Shown: in pieces, positions 1-8,291 of the stretch | Layout of the letters: every line of letters starts with the position of its first letter | Position numbering within the stretch: the first letter of the stretch is position 1 | Assembly: GCF_030929555.1 (NCBI RefSeq) | Contig: NZ_JAVFVT010000019.1 | Span: 1-64,000 of the forward strand | Source of the DNA: Paenibacillus sp. LHD-117 | Lineage (GTDB): Bacteria; Bacillota; Bacilli; Paenibacillales; Paenibacillaceae | Reading direction: 5' to 3' | DNA length: 64,000 nucleotides | Program-made: the position numbers and the translations under genes | Notes under the pieces: model-generated | What the model was told of the DNA's origin: nothing | Databases searched by the model: none | Seen by the model: only the letters and a program-made list of their open reading frames with translations

Positions 1-46
1 GATACGCTTTTACGCACAGATTTCGCCATACGTAAGTATCCAAGCT

Positions 47-116
47 ACGCGGGGGCTTGGCCCCTCCCGCGACCGGACTTTCACCGGCTAGAAGATGCGT
101 GCTTAGCTGGGCACGC
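47..116. other. Three consecutive hairpins, unidentified element end
   Basis: Three short inverted repeats follow one another: CGCGGG..CCCGCG (about 48-71), CCGG..CCGG (about 73-88) and GCGTGC..GCACGC (about 95-116). The stretch from CGGACTTTCACCGG onward looks like a structured tail that I cannot name with certainty. It may be the end of a mobile element or of an RNA whose body lies outside the window. No reading frame is supported here. Confidence 0.3.
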
Positions 117-123
117 GCGATCT

Positions 124-162
124 TAAAAAGCCTTGGCCCGATGTGTATCGGACCAAGGCTTT
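124..162 (-). terminator. Intrinsic terminator of the secreted repeat-protein gene
   Basis: A 16-bp stem with one mismatch (AAAGCCTTGG.CCGAT arms, loop about GTGT) is followed on the minus strand by TTTTT. It lies 13 bp after the stop of the gene at 176-1051. Confidence 0.85.
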
Positions 163-175
163 GCTTGGATAACCC

Positions 176-1051
176 TTATTGATTTTCCTCGATCGATTCA
201 TCCGGCAAAGTCATCTCGTTTGGGTTCCCTTCAAGCTGCCGTTCCAGGTGAGTTGCCAAGTCGGACAACAACTGTTCGGATTGCTCGTCCGTCAGCGTAC
301 CTTCCTGGGTAGCAGCTTCGATTGCGGCGGCAACGGCGATTGTCAATTCATCCAACAATGCTTCTTTGTCCATGCCGGCTTCTTCGGCAATCTCGAGAAG
401 CGTCATGCCGCTATCCAGGGATGTCATTATCTCATCTTCGTCAAGCCCGACAATGTCAGCAGTTAAAGTAATGATATCGTAGACCGGCTGTCCCATCGGG
501 CCGCCTGGTGCTTGAACGTCTGGCGATGCGTTTGGTTCGTCGGTTGTTGCATCTGTTTCCTCGGTTATTGCATCCGATTCGTCCGTTGTTGCATCTGTTT
601 CCTCGGTTATTGCATCCGATTCGTCGGTTGTTGCATCTGTTTCCTCGGTTATTGCATCCGATTCGTCTGTTGTTGCATCTGTTTCCTCGGTTGTTGCGTC
701 CGAATCGTCGGTTGTTGCCGATTCCTCGGTCGATGCGTCCGATCCTGCAGTTTTGCCCAGCCTTGCGAACAAGTCGTTCAGTATTTCTTGCAGCTTGTCC
801 GTTTGCGACTCCGTCTGTTGTCCTTCTTCTGCATTACCGCCAAAAAACATATCAGAAGCGGAGAGAAGCTCGTCCAAGAAACTTGCTCCGCCCATTCCAT
901 CCTCCGCTATCTTCATTGCTTGATTGGTATCGTTCGAATCATTGAGCGCAGCTGCGTATGCTGTTGAGTTCGAGCTTCCCGCATATCCTGCACCTAAAAC
1001 GATTGACGTCGCGATACTCCCAATTACAATTTTCTTACTCAGTGTGTTCAT
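176..1051 (-). CDS. Secreted acidic repeat protein of unknown function
   Basis: A 291-aa protein with a clear signal peptide (hydrophobic residues about 9-24, likely cleavage after AYA at residue 33). The middle (about residues 112-175) is a low-complexity, very acidic Thr/Glu/Asp tract built of a 14-residue unit (ATTDESDAITEETD and variants). The C-terminal part (about 190-270) is a predicted helical domain with an 'LTDEQSEQLL' motif, similar to C-terminal domains seen in small secreted Firmicutes proteins. An AAAGGTGG ribosome site precedes the ATG. It is monocistronic, with its own terminator and no gene downstream in the window. I do not recognise a function. The acidic tract could bind cations or act as a spacer in the wall, but that is inference. 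Confidence 0.8.
   Translation of the reverse strand: MNTLSKKIVIGSIATSIVLGAGYAGSSNSTAYAAALNDSNDTNQAMKIAEDGMGGASFLDELLSASDMFFGGNAEEGQQTESQTDKLQEILNDLFARLGKTAGSDASTEESATTDDSDATTEETDATTDESDAITEETDATTDESDAITEETDATTDESDAITEETDATTDEPNASPDVQAPGGPMGQPVYDIITLTADIVGLDEDEIMTSLDSGMTLLEIAEEAGMDKEALLDELTIAVAAAIEAATQEGTLTDEQSEQLLSDLATHLERQLEGNPNEMTLPDESIEENQ
527..718 (-). repeat. 42-bp in-frame tandem repeat (14-aa unit)
   Basis: Within the secreted protein gene, 42-bp units encoding ATTDESD-AITEETD and close variants repeat about four times. A 21-bp half-unit (ATTEETD/ATTDESD/AITEETD) is also visible. Units are nearly identical at DNA level, so copy number probably varies between strains. Confidence 0.85.
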
Positions 1052-1140
1052 CGATAACTTCCACCTTTCAGCTTGTTTTTTATTACGTAAATAAGGATAA
1101 CGCAGTTTTCTTAAGTGAAACTTAAATCGGAGGATGGTAA

Positions 1141-1180
1141 AAAGTCCCCGTCACTGCTTCGCAAGCAGGACGGGGACTTT
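1141..1180 (-). terminator. Intrinsic terminator of the 1485-aa SLH protein gene
   Basis: Near-perfect long inverted repeat: AAAGTCCCCGTC with an inner CTGCTT/AAGCAG stem and GACGGGGACTTT. It lies 5 bp past the stop codon at 1186-1188, and the minus strand reads into TTTTACC. Confidence 0.85.
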
Positions 1181-1185
1181 AATGG

Positions 1186-4100
1186 TTATGGCGTCAGAAA
1201 ATCCGCTTTGACCAGCAAACGCATGATCATGACGGCGCCTTCCGCCCTCGATGCGTTCGTGGTCGGGCTGAGCGTCGTGTTCGTCTTGCCGTTGATGATG
1301 CCGAGATAAATCGCCTGCGCTACGTTCGTCTTCGCGTAAGAGCTTACTTTGCTCTTATCCGAGAAGCCTTGCAGGTAGGAGTCGGTCGAGTTCGGCAGCG
1401 ACACCGATAGACCCGCCACCTTCGCCGCTCGCATCAGCATCGTCGCCATATCCTGACGAGTAATGGAATCGTTTGGCTTGAAGGATGTGCCGCTTACGCC
1501 GTTAACGATGCCAGCGGCCGAAGCTGCTCCGATGTAGGCGCCCATCACCGTATCCTTATTGACGTCCTTGAACTTGGCCGCTGCCGTCCTGTCGCCGGTC
1601 AGGCCTAGTCCTTTCGCGATGTAAGTCGCGAACTCGCCCCGCGTGATGGCCTTATCGGGATCGTATTTCGATACCGTATGTCCTTCCACGATGAACTTTC
1701 GCGCCATCATCTGCACCGTGCCTGCCGCCCAATGCGTGCCCATGTCGCTGAAGGAGGACGTGTTCTTGACCAGCGCGTAAGCGCTATTGCCCTTGCGCTT
1801 GAAGGTAGCCCGCGTTACGCCGTTCTCCGTTTTGAACGTCGTCGGTACATAGGAGAGCGTGCCTGTCACAGGATCCAGCCACACGGCCGCGGATTGCCCC
1901 GTGTTCACGCTTGACGACGTTTTGAGCGTCCGGGATACGTATCCGCTGAAGTTCGTCAGGGGCGCCTTCGTAGCGCCGTTCACGACGAACGTCTCGAAGC
2001 TGACCGGACCTTCGATAACTTGCGCCTTGGACGAGTTAAGCGCGGTCGACAAGGATGATGTTTTGTTATTCGCGCCTTGGTCGATCGCGATCAATAGGTG
2101 GTTGGAGATTCCGTTGCCGCCGGCCATGGCGGACAGCTCGGCGAAGTTCAGCGTTCGTAGCGAAAGCTCGAACGTCGCGCCGTTATGATCGACCGCGAAC
2201 GTGACGTCTCCGCCTTGTTTGCTGGCCATCTCAAGCGCGATCAAGTTGATTGCCACAATCGCGGCGCGTTCGCTGTCCGGCACCTTGAACGCAATCCGCG
2301 GGCTGGCGATACCCGCGTTCCGCGAAGTCGTAACCGCCGCAATAAATTTGTCGTTATTGACCGTATAACGATTGGCGGTTACCCCTGCCGGGGACGTGTC
2401 TGTCGAGATGCTGGCCCCCGTATATTTGATAGCGATGCCGCCGCCTTCAGACGCTTCATAGTCACCCGTCAGCGTGTCGAGCAAGGTTGTTTGGTTCGCA
2501 ACGTTGGCGTTCGTGAAGCCGCTCACCGATTGCCCTCCGAGCGTCACTAAGCCTGACGTATTTGCAAAGTAGGATATCGTAGCCGATTCTCCTACATTCG
2601 CAGGCGTCGTTAACGTAAGGATGACCGATTGCCCCGAGATTTGAACATTGGAGACGGCTCTAACCATCTCCTTGACCCGGACGAGAAATAGGCTGCTCGC
2701 CGGTACGATAGTTGGATTGAGCGGTTCGTTAAAGCTAAGCGTCAAGGTCTGGCCTTTAAGAATGGCGCCCTTCATCGTACCGGGTTGCCCCGTCCCCGTA
2801 CCCGTGCCGCTGTTTGCGGCGATGTTCGTGAACGAAGCGGCCGCGTTGCCTTTATAGTCCGTGACCGTATTGCTCGTGCCGATATACGAGACCCGAATGT
2901 TCTGGCCTGTCGTAACGCTTGCGGTCAAGGTCAAGAATACGGTATCGCCCGAAAGAATGACGTTGCTGACCGATCTCGTACTGCCATCTGCCGTTATGCT
3001 GTACTGGTAGGTAGCCGGCGCGGTGCTTAAGCTGAGCGCTTCATTGTATTTGATCGATACTAACGTCCCGCTCGCCGTAATGTTCAAGACGTTCGGAGAC
3101 AAATTATCTCCCGCTCCCCCGCCGGTTCCGCTGCCGTTCAAGGTATAATTGCTGAACGCGCCCACCGTATTGCCCGACACGCCGATGAGCGGGTAGCTGA
3201 TCGGACTGTAGGATACGCGCACGGTCTGGCCGGTGGTCATCGACGCGTTCACCGTCATTTGGATGACGTTGCCGCTATGCCAGATGGACGTCGGGCTATA
3301 ATTGTTGCCCCCAACGTTGACCGTGAACTGCGTATAAGCATACGTACTCACCGTCATCAGCGCCTCGCTGAAGTTTAGGACGACCGTACTGCCGTATGCG
3401 GAACCACTGGTGACGACCGGAGCCGTACTCGTCGATCCGTTCGATACTTCCATGTTCGAGATCGTGGCCGCCTGATTGCCGGATACGTCTTGCACAAGAC
3501 CCGTCGCGGGCCTCGTATAGGATAAAATGACCTTTTGATTGCTGCCGGCGGAGCTGGCCAGCGTCAGAACGACCATATTGCCTTCGACTTTGACCGCGGT
3601 TACGTTGCGCGGGGCCCCTGCTACCGTAACGTAGTAGCTTGCAGGGGAAGGCTTTAGATCCGGGTTCAGCGGTTCATTGTAAATCAAACGAATGATCGAC
3701 CCGCTGACTTCGGACTTGGAGACGGTCGGCGCCGTCGTATCGCCACCCATCGTTAAGAACGTCCATTGGTAGGTGTTCTGGATGCCGATGAAAGAGTTGC
3801 CAACCAAGTCGAGTACCGCATTTTCTTCAATATTGACGTAGTAGTTAGTATTGGCTGCTAACGGTTGGCTCGGCGTAATGATGATCCGCTTGTTATTCGC
3901 CGGGTCGACGCCAAACGTTCCCGCTACCGTTGGCGCGGAGCTATTCGCGCTGGCCGGGTAGAACGCGATGCCGCCCGGTCCTGTCATGATCGGCTTGTCG
4001 AAAATAGCCGAAAATTGCGATTGCACCGGCACAGCCGTCGATCCGTTCGCCGGGCTTAACGACTGGAGCATCGGACGTACGCCGTCCTGCGTAATCGTAA

Positions 4101-5643
4101 ACGTCCAACCCGTCGCGCTCGAAATGCCGCTGTAGAAATTGCCCGCACCGTCTCTGATTGCGCGATTCCCGATCGTCACGTAGTATCGCGTATTGTTCAC
4201 GAATGACTTAGCCGGGTCGGATGACGAAATGTATTTGTTCGGATCCACGATTAGCTGCTTCGTGCCGCCGCCCGTCACGCGCGCCGACGTGATCGGGATC
4301 GAGCGGAACAACGTGCCGCCGACGGATTGGCGAATCTCGATATTCCCGCTGTTCGGGTACACTTCTTCGTTGAACGTTAACGTAAGCAGCGTGCTCATGC
4401 CGCTTGCCGTCCCGTTATACGTCGGCGTCACGCCCGTTAAGACCGGCGCCGTCACATCGTTGCCGTACCCCGTCGTGAAATTCCAGATCGTAGCCGCCGA
4501 GATGCCGTAGAACCATTCCGCCGTGTTCGGACTCGGACGGGTAAAGGCTCCAGGATCAATGACGATATAATAGGCCGTGCTTGCCGCCAGATTCGACACC
4601 GGGTCGATCGTTGCAGTCGTATTGCCGTTGCTCAGCGTGACGCGTGAAGAGTTCGCCTGAATGCGCTCCACGACCGAGTTGTCGCTGACGCGGCGAATTT
4701 CGATGTATTTGGTGCTGCTGCCCGCCTGTATCGGCTGATCGAAACGAATGGTCAGATTCATGTCGATCGGCACAAGCGTGGCATCGTCCGCAGGCGTGAA
4801 TGGCAAGGAGCTTGCCAGGTTCACTGGCGCCGAAGCGGTCGAGAACGACCAGGACATGCCGGCGAACGTATTGCCCGATGCATCCTGGAAGTTGTCGCTT
4901 GCGATCGTTGCCGTATACGTGGTATTCGGGAGCAAAGCTCCTTCGGGAACGATCGTCATCGTGTTCGTGCCGCTGCCCGTCACGTTGCCCGACGTCACGG
5001 GGATGTACCGCGTGTCGTCGGCCGAGCTTAACGTAATGAAGCCGGCTGCCGCATAAACCGGCTCGCTAAATGTCAGCGAGATCGGCGAAGTGATGGCATG
5101 CGTGCCGCCCTCTGGCGAACGAGTCGTATAGGTCGGTCTTACATTATCCTCAGTCAGAACGGTTCGGAAATTCCATCTGGTCGCATTTTGAATGCCTGCA
5201 TAAGCTGCGCTGTTCGACACATTGACGAAAGCTCCCGCATCGATCAGCACATAATAGGCCGTGTTCAGCTCGAACTTATTACTCGTTGCGCTTAGCGATG
5301 GATTGATTGTCACTTCGCTAGGATTAGAATAGTTAACAGACACTTGACCCGACGTCGCGCTAATGGTTTCGACCAAGCTATTGTTGGATGATTTGTATAT
5401 GGAAATAAAAGCGGTAGAAGAGCCGGCTCTTACCGGTTCATCGAACGTTAGGACAAGATTGGCACCGAGCGGCACCTCCGTCAAGTTATCCGCGGGCGAC
5501 AAGCTCACCTCGACGGGACCTCCGGGAGCGGCCGTAACGGAAGAAACGCGATTCGTCCATCCCGAGGCAGGCAAGCTTAACTGCATCAGCAAGGCAAAGG
5601 AAAGGAACAGGGACAGCTTGCGGGTTTGATTCATTTTCGTCAT
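1186..5643 (-). CDS. S-layer homology (SLH) surface protein with SbsA-type Ig-like and SwmB-like repeats
   Basis: A 1485-aa exported wall-bound protein. A signal peptide covers about residues 1-38. It is followed by about five Ig-like repeats of the bacterial SbsA type (about 40-635), each starting near 'SP..G...V..' with 'FDEPV/FSEPV' and ending in a 'W.F' strand. Four repeats of the SwmB type (about 640-1060) carry 'Y.EPL/F.EAL...NV.A.V...VVLTL' patterns. A linker domain of unknown type is at about 1070-1270, and three C-terminal SLH modules (about 1280-1485, TRGEFA, TRQDMA, SRAEGA) should bind pyruvylated wall polymer. AAGGAG lies 3 nt before the first ATG and 12 nt before a second ATG (MNQTRK), so the start could be 9 nt further in. 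The gene is monocistronic. Its role is probably structural or adhesive; no catalytic domain is seen. Confidence 0.9.
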   Translation of the reverse strand: MTKMNQTRKLSLFLSFALLMQLSLPASGWTNRVSSVTAAPGGPVEVSLSPADNLTEVPLGANLVLTFDEPVRAGSSTAFISIYKSSNNSLVETISATSGQVSVNYSNPSEVTINPSLSATSNKFELNTAYYVLIDAGAFVNVSNSAAYAGIQNATRWNFRTVLTEDNVRPTYTTRSPEGGTHAITSPISLTFSEPVYAAAGFITLSSADDTRYIPVTSGNVTGSGTNTMTIVPEGALLPNTTYTATIASDNFQDASGNTFAGMSWSFSTASAPVNLASSLPFTPADDATLVPIDMNLTIRFDQPIQAGSSTKYIEIRRVSDNSVVERIQANSSRVTLSNGNTTATIDPVSNLAASTAYYIVIDPGAFTRPSPNTAEWFYGISAATIWNFTTGYGNDVTAPVLTGVTPTYNGTASGMSTLLTLTFNEEVYPNSGNIEIRQSVGGTLFRSIPITSARVTGGGTKQLIVDPNKYISSSDPAKSFVNNTRYYVTIGNRAIRDGAGNFYSGISSATGWTFTITQDGVRPMLQSLSPANGSTAVPVQSQFSAIFDKPIMTGPGGIAFYPASANSSAPTVAGTFGVDPANNKRIIITPSQPLAANTNYYVNIEENAVLDLVGNSFIGIQNTYQWTFLTMGGDTTAPTVSKSEVSGSIIRLIYNEPLNPDLKPSPASYYVTVAGAPRNVTAVKVEGNMVVLTLASSAGSNQKVILSYTRPATGLVQDVSGNQAATISNMEVSNGSTSTAPVVTSGSAYGSTVVLNFSEALMTVSTYAYTQFTVNVGGNNYSPTSIWHSGNVIQMTVNASMTTGQTVRVSYSPISYPLIGVSGNTVGAFSNYTLNGSGTGGGAGDNLSPNVLNITASGTLVSIKYNEALSLSTAPATYQYSITADGSTRSVSNVILSGDTVFLTLTASVTTGQNIRVSYIGTSNTVTDYKGNAAASFTNIAANSGTGTGTGQPGTMKGAILKGQTLTLSFNEPLNPTIVPASSLFLVRVKEMVRAVSNVQISGQSVILTLTTPANVGESATISYFANTSGLVTLGGQSVSGFTNANVANQTTLLDTLTGDYEASEGGGIAIKYTGASISTDTSPAGVTANRYTVNNDKFIAAVTTSRNAGIASPRIAFKVPDSERAAIVAINLIALEMASKQGGDVTFAVDHNGATFELSLRTLNFAELSAMAGGNGISNHLLIAIDQGANNKTSSLSTALNSSKAQVIEGPVSFETFVVNGATKAPLTNFSGYVSRTLKTSSSVNTGQSAAVWLDPVTGTLSYVPTTFKTENGVTRATFKRKGNSAYALVKNTSSFSDMGTHWAAGTVQMMARKFIVEGHTVSKYDPDKAITRGEFATYIAKGLGLTGDRTAAAKFKDVNKDTVMGAYIGAASAAGIVNGVSGTSFKPNDSITRQDMATMLMRAAKVAGLSVSLPNSTDSYLQGFSDKSKVSSYAKTNVAQAIYLGIINGKTNTTLSPTTNASRAEGAVMIMRLLVKADFLTP

Positions 5644-5712
5644 TCACTCCTTAAGCAAATACACTCGTACCCTATTTGTCGGTTTTTGAGCTTGAAAAAT
5701 TTAGGTTAACGA

Positions 5713-5763
5713 CAAAAAACGCCGTTCTCCCGTTATGGAACATAACGGAAAGAACGACGTTTA
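5713..5763 (-). terminator. Intrinsic terminator of metK
   Basis: Long hairpin (AAACG.CGTTCT..CCGTTAT / ATAACGG..AGAACG.CGTTT) followed on the minus strand by TTTTTTG. It lies 50 bp after the metK stop. Confidence 0.85.
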
Positions 5764-5811
5764 GGTTGCGATTCGTATATACGATCTAAGGAGCTAATGC
5801 ATTAACCGATC

Positions 5812-7020
5812 TTAAGCGATTACGCCTGCTTCGGCTTTCAGCTTCTCGGCTTTGTCAACGCGCTCCCAAGGAAGATCAACGTCCGTGCGGCCGAAGTGGC
5901 CGTATGCAGCGGTTTGGGCGTAGATTGGGCGGCGAAGGTCAAGCATTTTGATAATGCCTGCCGGACGAAGATCGAAGTTGCTCGTGATCAGTTCAACAAG
6001 CGTTTCTTCGGATACTTTGCCAGTGCCGTAAGTGTCAACGTTGATGGAAACCGGCTTCGCAACGCCGATCGCGTAAGCAAGCTGGATTTCACATTTTTCG
6101 GCCAGACCCGCCGCAACGATGTTTTTCGCCACGTAGCGTGCCGCGTAAGCCGCGGAACGGTCAACCTTCGTTGGATCCTTGCCGGAGAACGCGCCGCCGC
6201 CATGGCGAGCGTAGCCGCCGTACGTGTCGACGATGATTTTGCGGCCTGTCAGACCCGCGTCGCCTTGTGGTCCGCCGATAACGAAACGGCCAGTCGGGTT
6301 GATGAAATATTTCGTTTGCTCATCCAGCCATTCCGTAGGAACAACCGGCTTGATGACATGCTCCATGATATCCTGTTGGATTTGCTCCAAAGTGATTTCT
6401 TCCGCATGCTGCGTGGAAACAACGATCGTGTCGACGCGAACCGGCTTGCCGTCCACGTATTCGATCGTAACTTGCGTCTTGCCGTCCGGACGCAGGTAGC
6501 CCAGCGTGTCGTTCTTGCGAACTTCCGCCAAGCGGCGAGCGATGCGGTGCGACAACGCGATTGGAAGAGGCATAAGCTCAGGCGTTTCGTTCGTCGCGAA
6601 ACCGAACATCAGGCCCTGGTCGCCAGCGCCGATATCTTCGTTTTCTTGTTTCATATCTTTGCCTTCACGCGTCTCAAGAGCTGCGTTAACGCCTTGGGCG
6701 ATATCCGCGGACTGCTCGTTCAGCGATGTCAGAACAGCGCAAGTCGTGGAGTCGAAGCCGTACTTCGCACGTGTGTAGCCGATTTCTTTGATCGTCTTGC
6801 GAGCAATCGCCGAAATATCGATATAATCCGCGCGGCTGGAAATTTCGCCGATGACAAGCACGAGGCCAGTCGCAACAGAAACTTCGCAAGCTACGCGAGC
6901 GTTAGGGTCAGCTTCCAAGAATGCATCCAATACCGCGTCAGAAATCTGATCGCAAATTTTATCCGGATGGCCTTCCGTTACTGATTCCGATGTGAATAAG
7001 TGGCGTCCTTTTACCGACAT
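5812..7020 (-). CDS. metK: S-adenosylmethionine synthetase
   Basis: Cytoplasmic enzyme that makes S-adenosylmethionine from methionine and ATP. The 402-aa product begins [20 protein letters not shown] and carries the family motifs: the N-terminal 'EGHPDK' ATP/Mg site, 'GAGDQG' and the glycine-rich '[16 protein letters not shown]' P-loop-like segment. Length matches the family. The reading frame is open further upstream, but GGAGG sits 9 nt before this ATG, which decides the start. It stands alone with its own promoter, leader terminator and 3' terminator. No S-box riboswitch is visible in the leader, unlike many Firmicutes metK genes. Confidence 0.97.
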   Translation of the reverse strand: MSVKGRHLFTSESVTEGHPDKICDQISDAVLDAFLEADPNARVACEVSVATGLVLVIGEISSRADYIDISAIARKTIKEIGYTRAKYGFDSTTCAVLTSLNEQSADIAQGVNAALETREGKDMKQENEDIGAGDQGLMFGFATNETPELMPLPIALSHRIARRLAEVRKNDTLGYLRPDGKTQVTIEYVDGKPVRVDTIVVSTQHAEEITLEQIQQDIMEHVIKPVVPTEWLDEQTKYFINPTGRFVIGGPQGDAGLTGRKIIVDTYGGYARHGGGAFSGKDPTKVDRSAAYAARYVAKNIVAAGLAEKCEIQLAYAIGVAKPVSINVDTYGTGKVSEETLVELITSNFDLRPAGIIKMLDLRRPIYAQTAAYGHFGRTDVDLPWERVDKAEKLKAEAGVIA

Positions 7021-7073
7021 CCGTATCAACCTCCTACAAACCTTAGTATTCAATAAGTGCTTTTGTTTTACAC

Positions 7074-7106
7074 AAAAAATGAACCTTTTCCGCGAAGGAA
7101 AAGGTT
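7074..7106 (-). terminator. Terminator in the metK leader (possible attenuator)
   Basis: Perfect 10-bp stem AACCTTTTCC/GGAAAAGGTT with a 5-nt loop, then CATTTTTTG on the minus strand. It lies between the consensus promoter at 7134-7162 and metK, inside the predicted 5' leader. A small GTTGT-CTA-ACAAC hairpin abuts it upstream. It may be an attenuator of metK, or simply the terminator of the upstream SASP gene. Confidence 0.7.
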
Positions 7107-7133
7107 GTTAGACAACTCTTCTTCTAAAAAAAC

Positions 7134-7162
7134 ATGATACCGAAAATGTCGCTTAGTGTCAA
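7134..7162 (-). promoter_or_regulatory. Consensus sigma-A promoter for metK
   Basis: Minus strand: TTGACA (7157-7162), 17-bp spacer, TATCAT (7134-7139). Predicted transcription start is near 7127, about 107 nt before the metK ATG and upstream of the leader terminator. Confidence 0.8.
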
Positions 7163-7204
7163 TGGAAGCCGGACTTGCCAATTAATGTTCGGAACCACAA
7201 AATC

Positions 7205-7486
7205 TTAAAGCGTAAAGCCTCCGCCCATCACTTGTTCCGCTTGCGCGACTAACCTTCTTGTTATTTCTCCGCCAACGGAACCCGCTTGCCGCGTCGACAG
7301 CGACGACCATTGAACGCTTCCCGCACTTCCGCCGCTATGGGCTCCCAACTCACCGGCAAACTCGGTGTCTGCACCGGCGCCGCTATAACCACCGCTTACA
7401 AGACCGAATTCGGCAGCGATCTCATATTTCATTTGGTTCAATGCGGATTTACACTGTGGAACTACAACTTTATTGGAACGACTCAT
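7205..7486 (-). CDS. Alpha/beta-type small acid-soluble spore protein
   Basis: 93-aa DNA-binding protein that coats spore DNA and is degraded at germination. It shows the family's two conserved segments: 'ALNQMKYEIAAEFG' near residues 15-28, containing the germination-protease cleavage region, and 'RQAGSVGGEITRRLVAQAEQ' at about 66-85. The stretch between them (about 30-62) is Gly/Ser/Ala-rich and longer than in the classic SspA/SspB proteins, giving a longer protein than the usual 60-70 residues. GGAGGTG lies 6 nt before the ATG. It is expected to be transcribed in the forespore by sigma-G, but no clear sigma-G promoter could be assigned. Confidence 0.9.
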   Translation of the reverse strand: MSRSNKVVVPQCKSALNQMKYEIAAEFGLVSGGYSGAGADTEFAGELGAHSGGSAGSVQWSSLSTRQAGSVGGEITRRLVAQAEQVMGGGFTL

Positions 7487-7632
7487 GGCTTACACCTCCG
7501 TATGAAATGAGATTACGACCTTATTGTGCTTCCTATAACTACGGCTCAAGCGTATAACCTTTTGTCATTGCGCGCAGATTATGTCATGAGTGGAAGGCAA
7601 TAAGAGGTCGGTCATCGTCATGATCCAGTAAC

Positions 7633-7670
7633 AAAAAAACTGCCACGCTCTTTAATTGAACGTGACAGTT
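7633..7670 (-). terminator. Intrinsic terminator of the gene at 7686-8225
   Basis: Stem AACTG.CACG / CGTG.CAGTT with an A/T loop, followed on the minus strand by TTTTTTTG. Confidence 0.8.
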
Positions 7671-7685
7671 CCTTTATTTTCCGAA

Positions 7686-8225
7686 TTATTGAATCACATA
7701 AGGCCCTTTAACAATTAACGTAAGCGGAATGATCTCATCAGGATGACCTTTAATGCCGCGACCGTCGCGAGGGAACCATATTAAGTGGTTCGTCGGCACA
7801 TCCTTGCCGCTCTTAATGTCTACACCGCCGGTCAAATCCGAAATCCCATTCGTGTCCGAGCTATAAGCAATGGCCATGCCCACGCGAACGACAACTTCCG
7901 TTCCTGCTTTGGCCATCAACGTCTTACCCATCGGCAGTTCAACGACTTCAAGCTTCACGGCCGAACCGCTGCCCGATCCGTTCTGTCCGCCTTCAGAACC
8001 GGTTCCACCGTTGTTGCCGCCCGAACCATTATCACCTGTTCCGCCGTTCAGCAACTTCGCGATCTGCTCGTCGACGTAGCTCTTCGTCACGATGGGATCT
8101 TCGATCGTACCAGGTGTAACGGCATTCGAATTCGCCTCAAGCGGATTCCCGACAACCATCCCGACCCACACGCCTGCCGCAATCACGACTGCCGCGCCGG
8201 CAAGCTTCCATACCTTTTGTTTCAC
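7686..8225 (-). CDS. Exported or membrane-anchored protein of unknown function
   Basis: 179 aa, starting at GTG with GGAGG 10 nt upstream. Residues 8-28 form a hydrophobic export or anchor segment. A charged stretch ending 'SYVDEQIAKLLNGG' and a Gly/Asn/Ser-rich linker (about 58-92) follow. The C-terminal domain (about 93-179) has 'MGKTLMAKAGTEVVVRVG', 'SDLTGG', and 'VPTNHLIWFPRDGRG'. The last looks like a conserved motif of small exported Bacillales proteins, but I cannot attach a function to it. It is monocistronic, between the SASP gene and a large exported protein. Confidence 0.75.
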   Translation of the reverse strand: MKQKVWKLAGAAVVIAAGVWVGMVVGNPLEANSNAVTPGTIEDPIVTKSYVDEQIAKLLNGGTGDNGSGGNNGGTGSEGGQNGSGSGSAVKLEVVELPMGKTLMAKAGTEVVVRVGMAIAYSSDTNGISDLTGGVDIKSGKDVPTNHLIWFPRDGRGIKGHPDEIIPLTLIVKGPYVIQ

Positions 8226-8291
8226 TACGAAGTCTCCTCCTTATCTAGTACTCTGTTTCAAGAATACTAGAATCACCGCGGTTTTACTAGC

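Noticed and set aside
5896..6984. 362-codon plus-strand frame opposite metK
   Set aside because: It mirrors a well-supported metK on the other strand, has no ribosome site and no protein-family signature.
7021..7200. S-box (SAM) riboswitch upstream of metK
   Set aside because: The conserved S-box core is not found on either strand, and only about 107 nt of leader follow the promoter.
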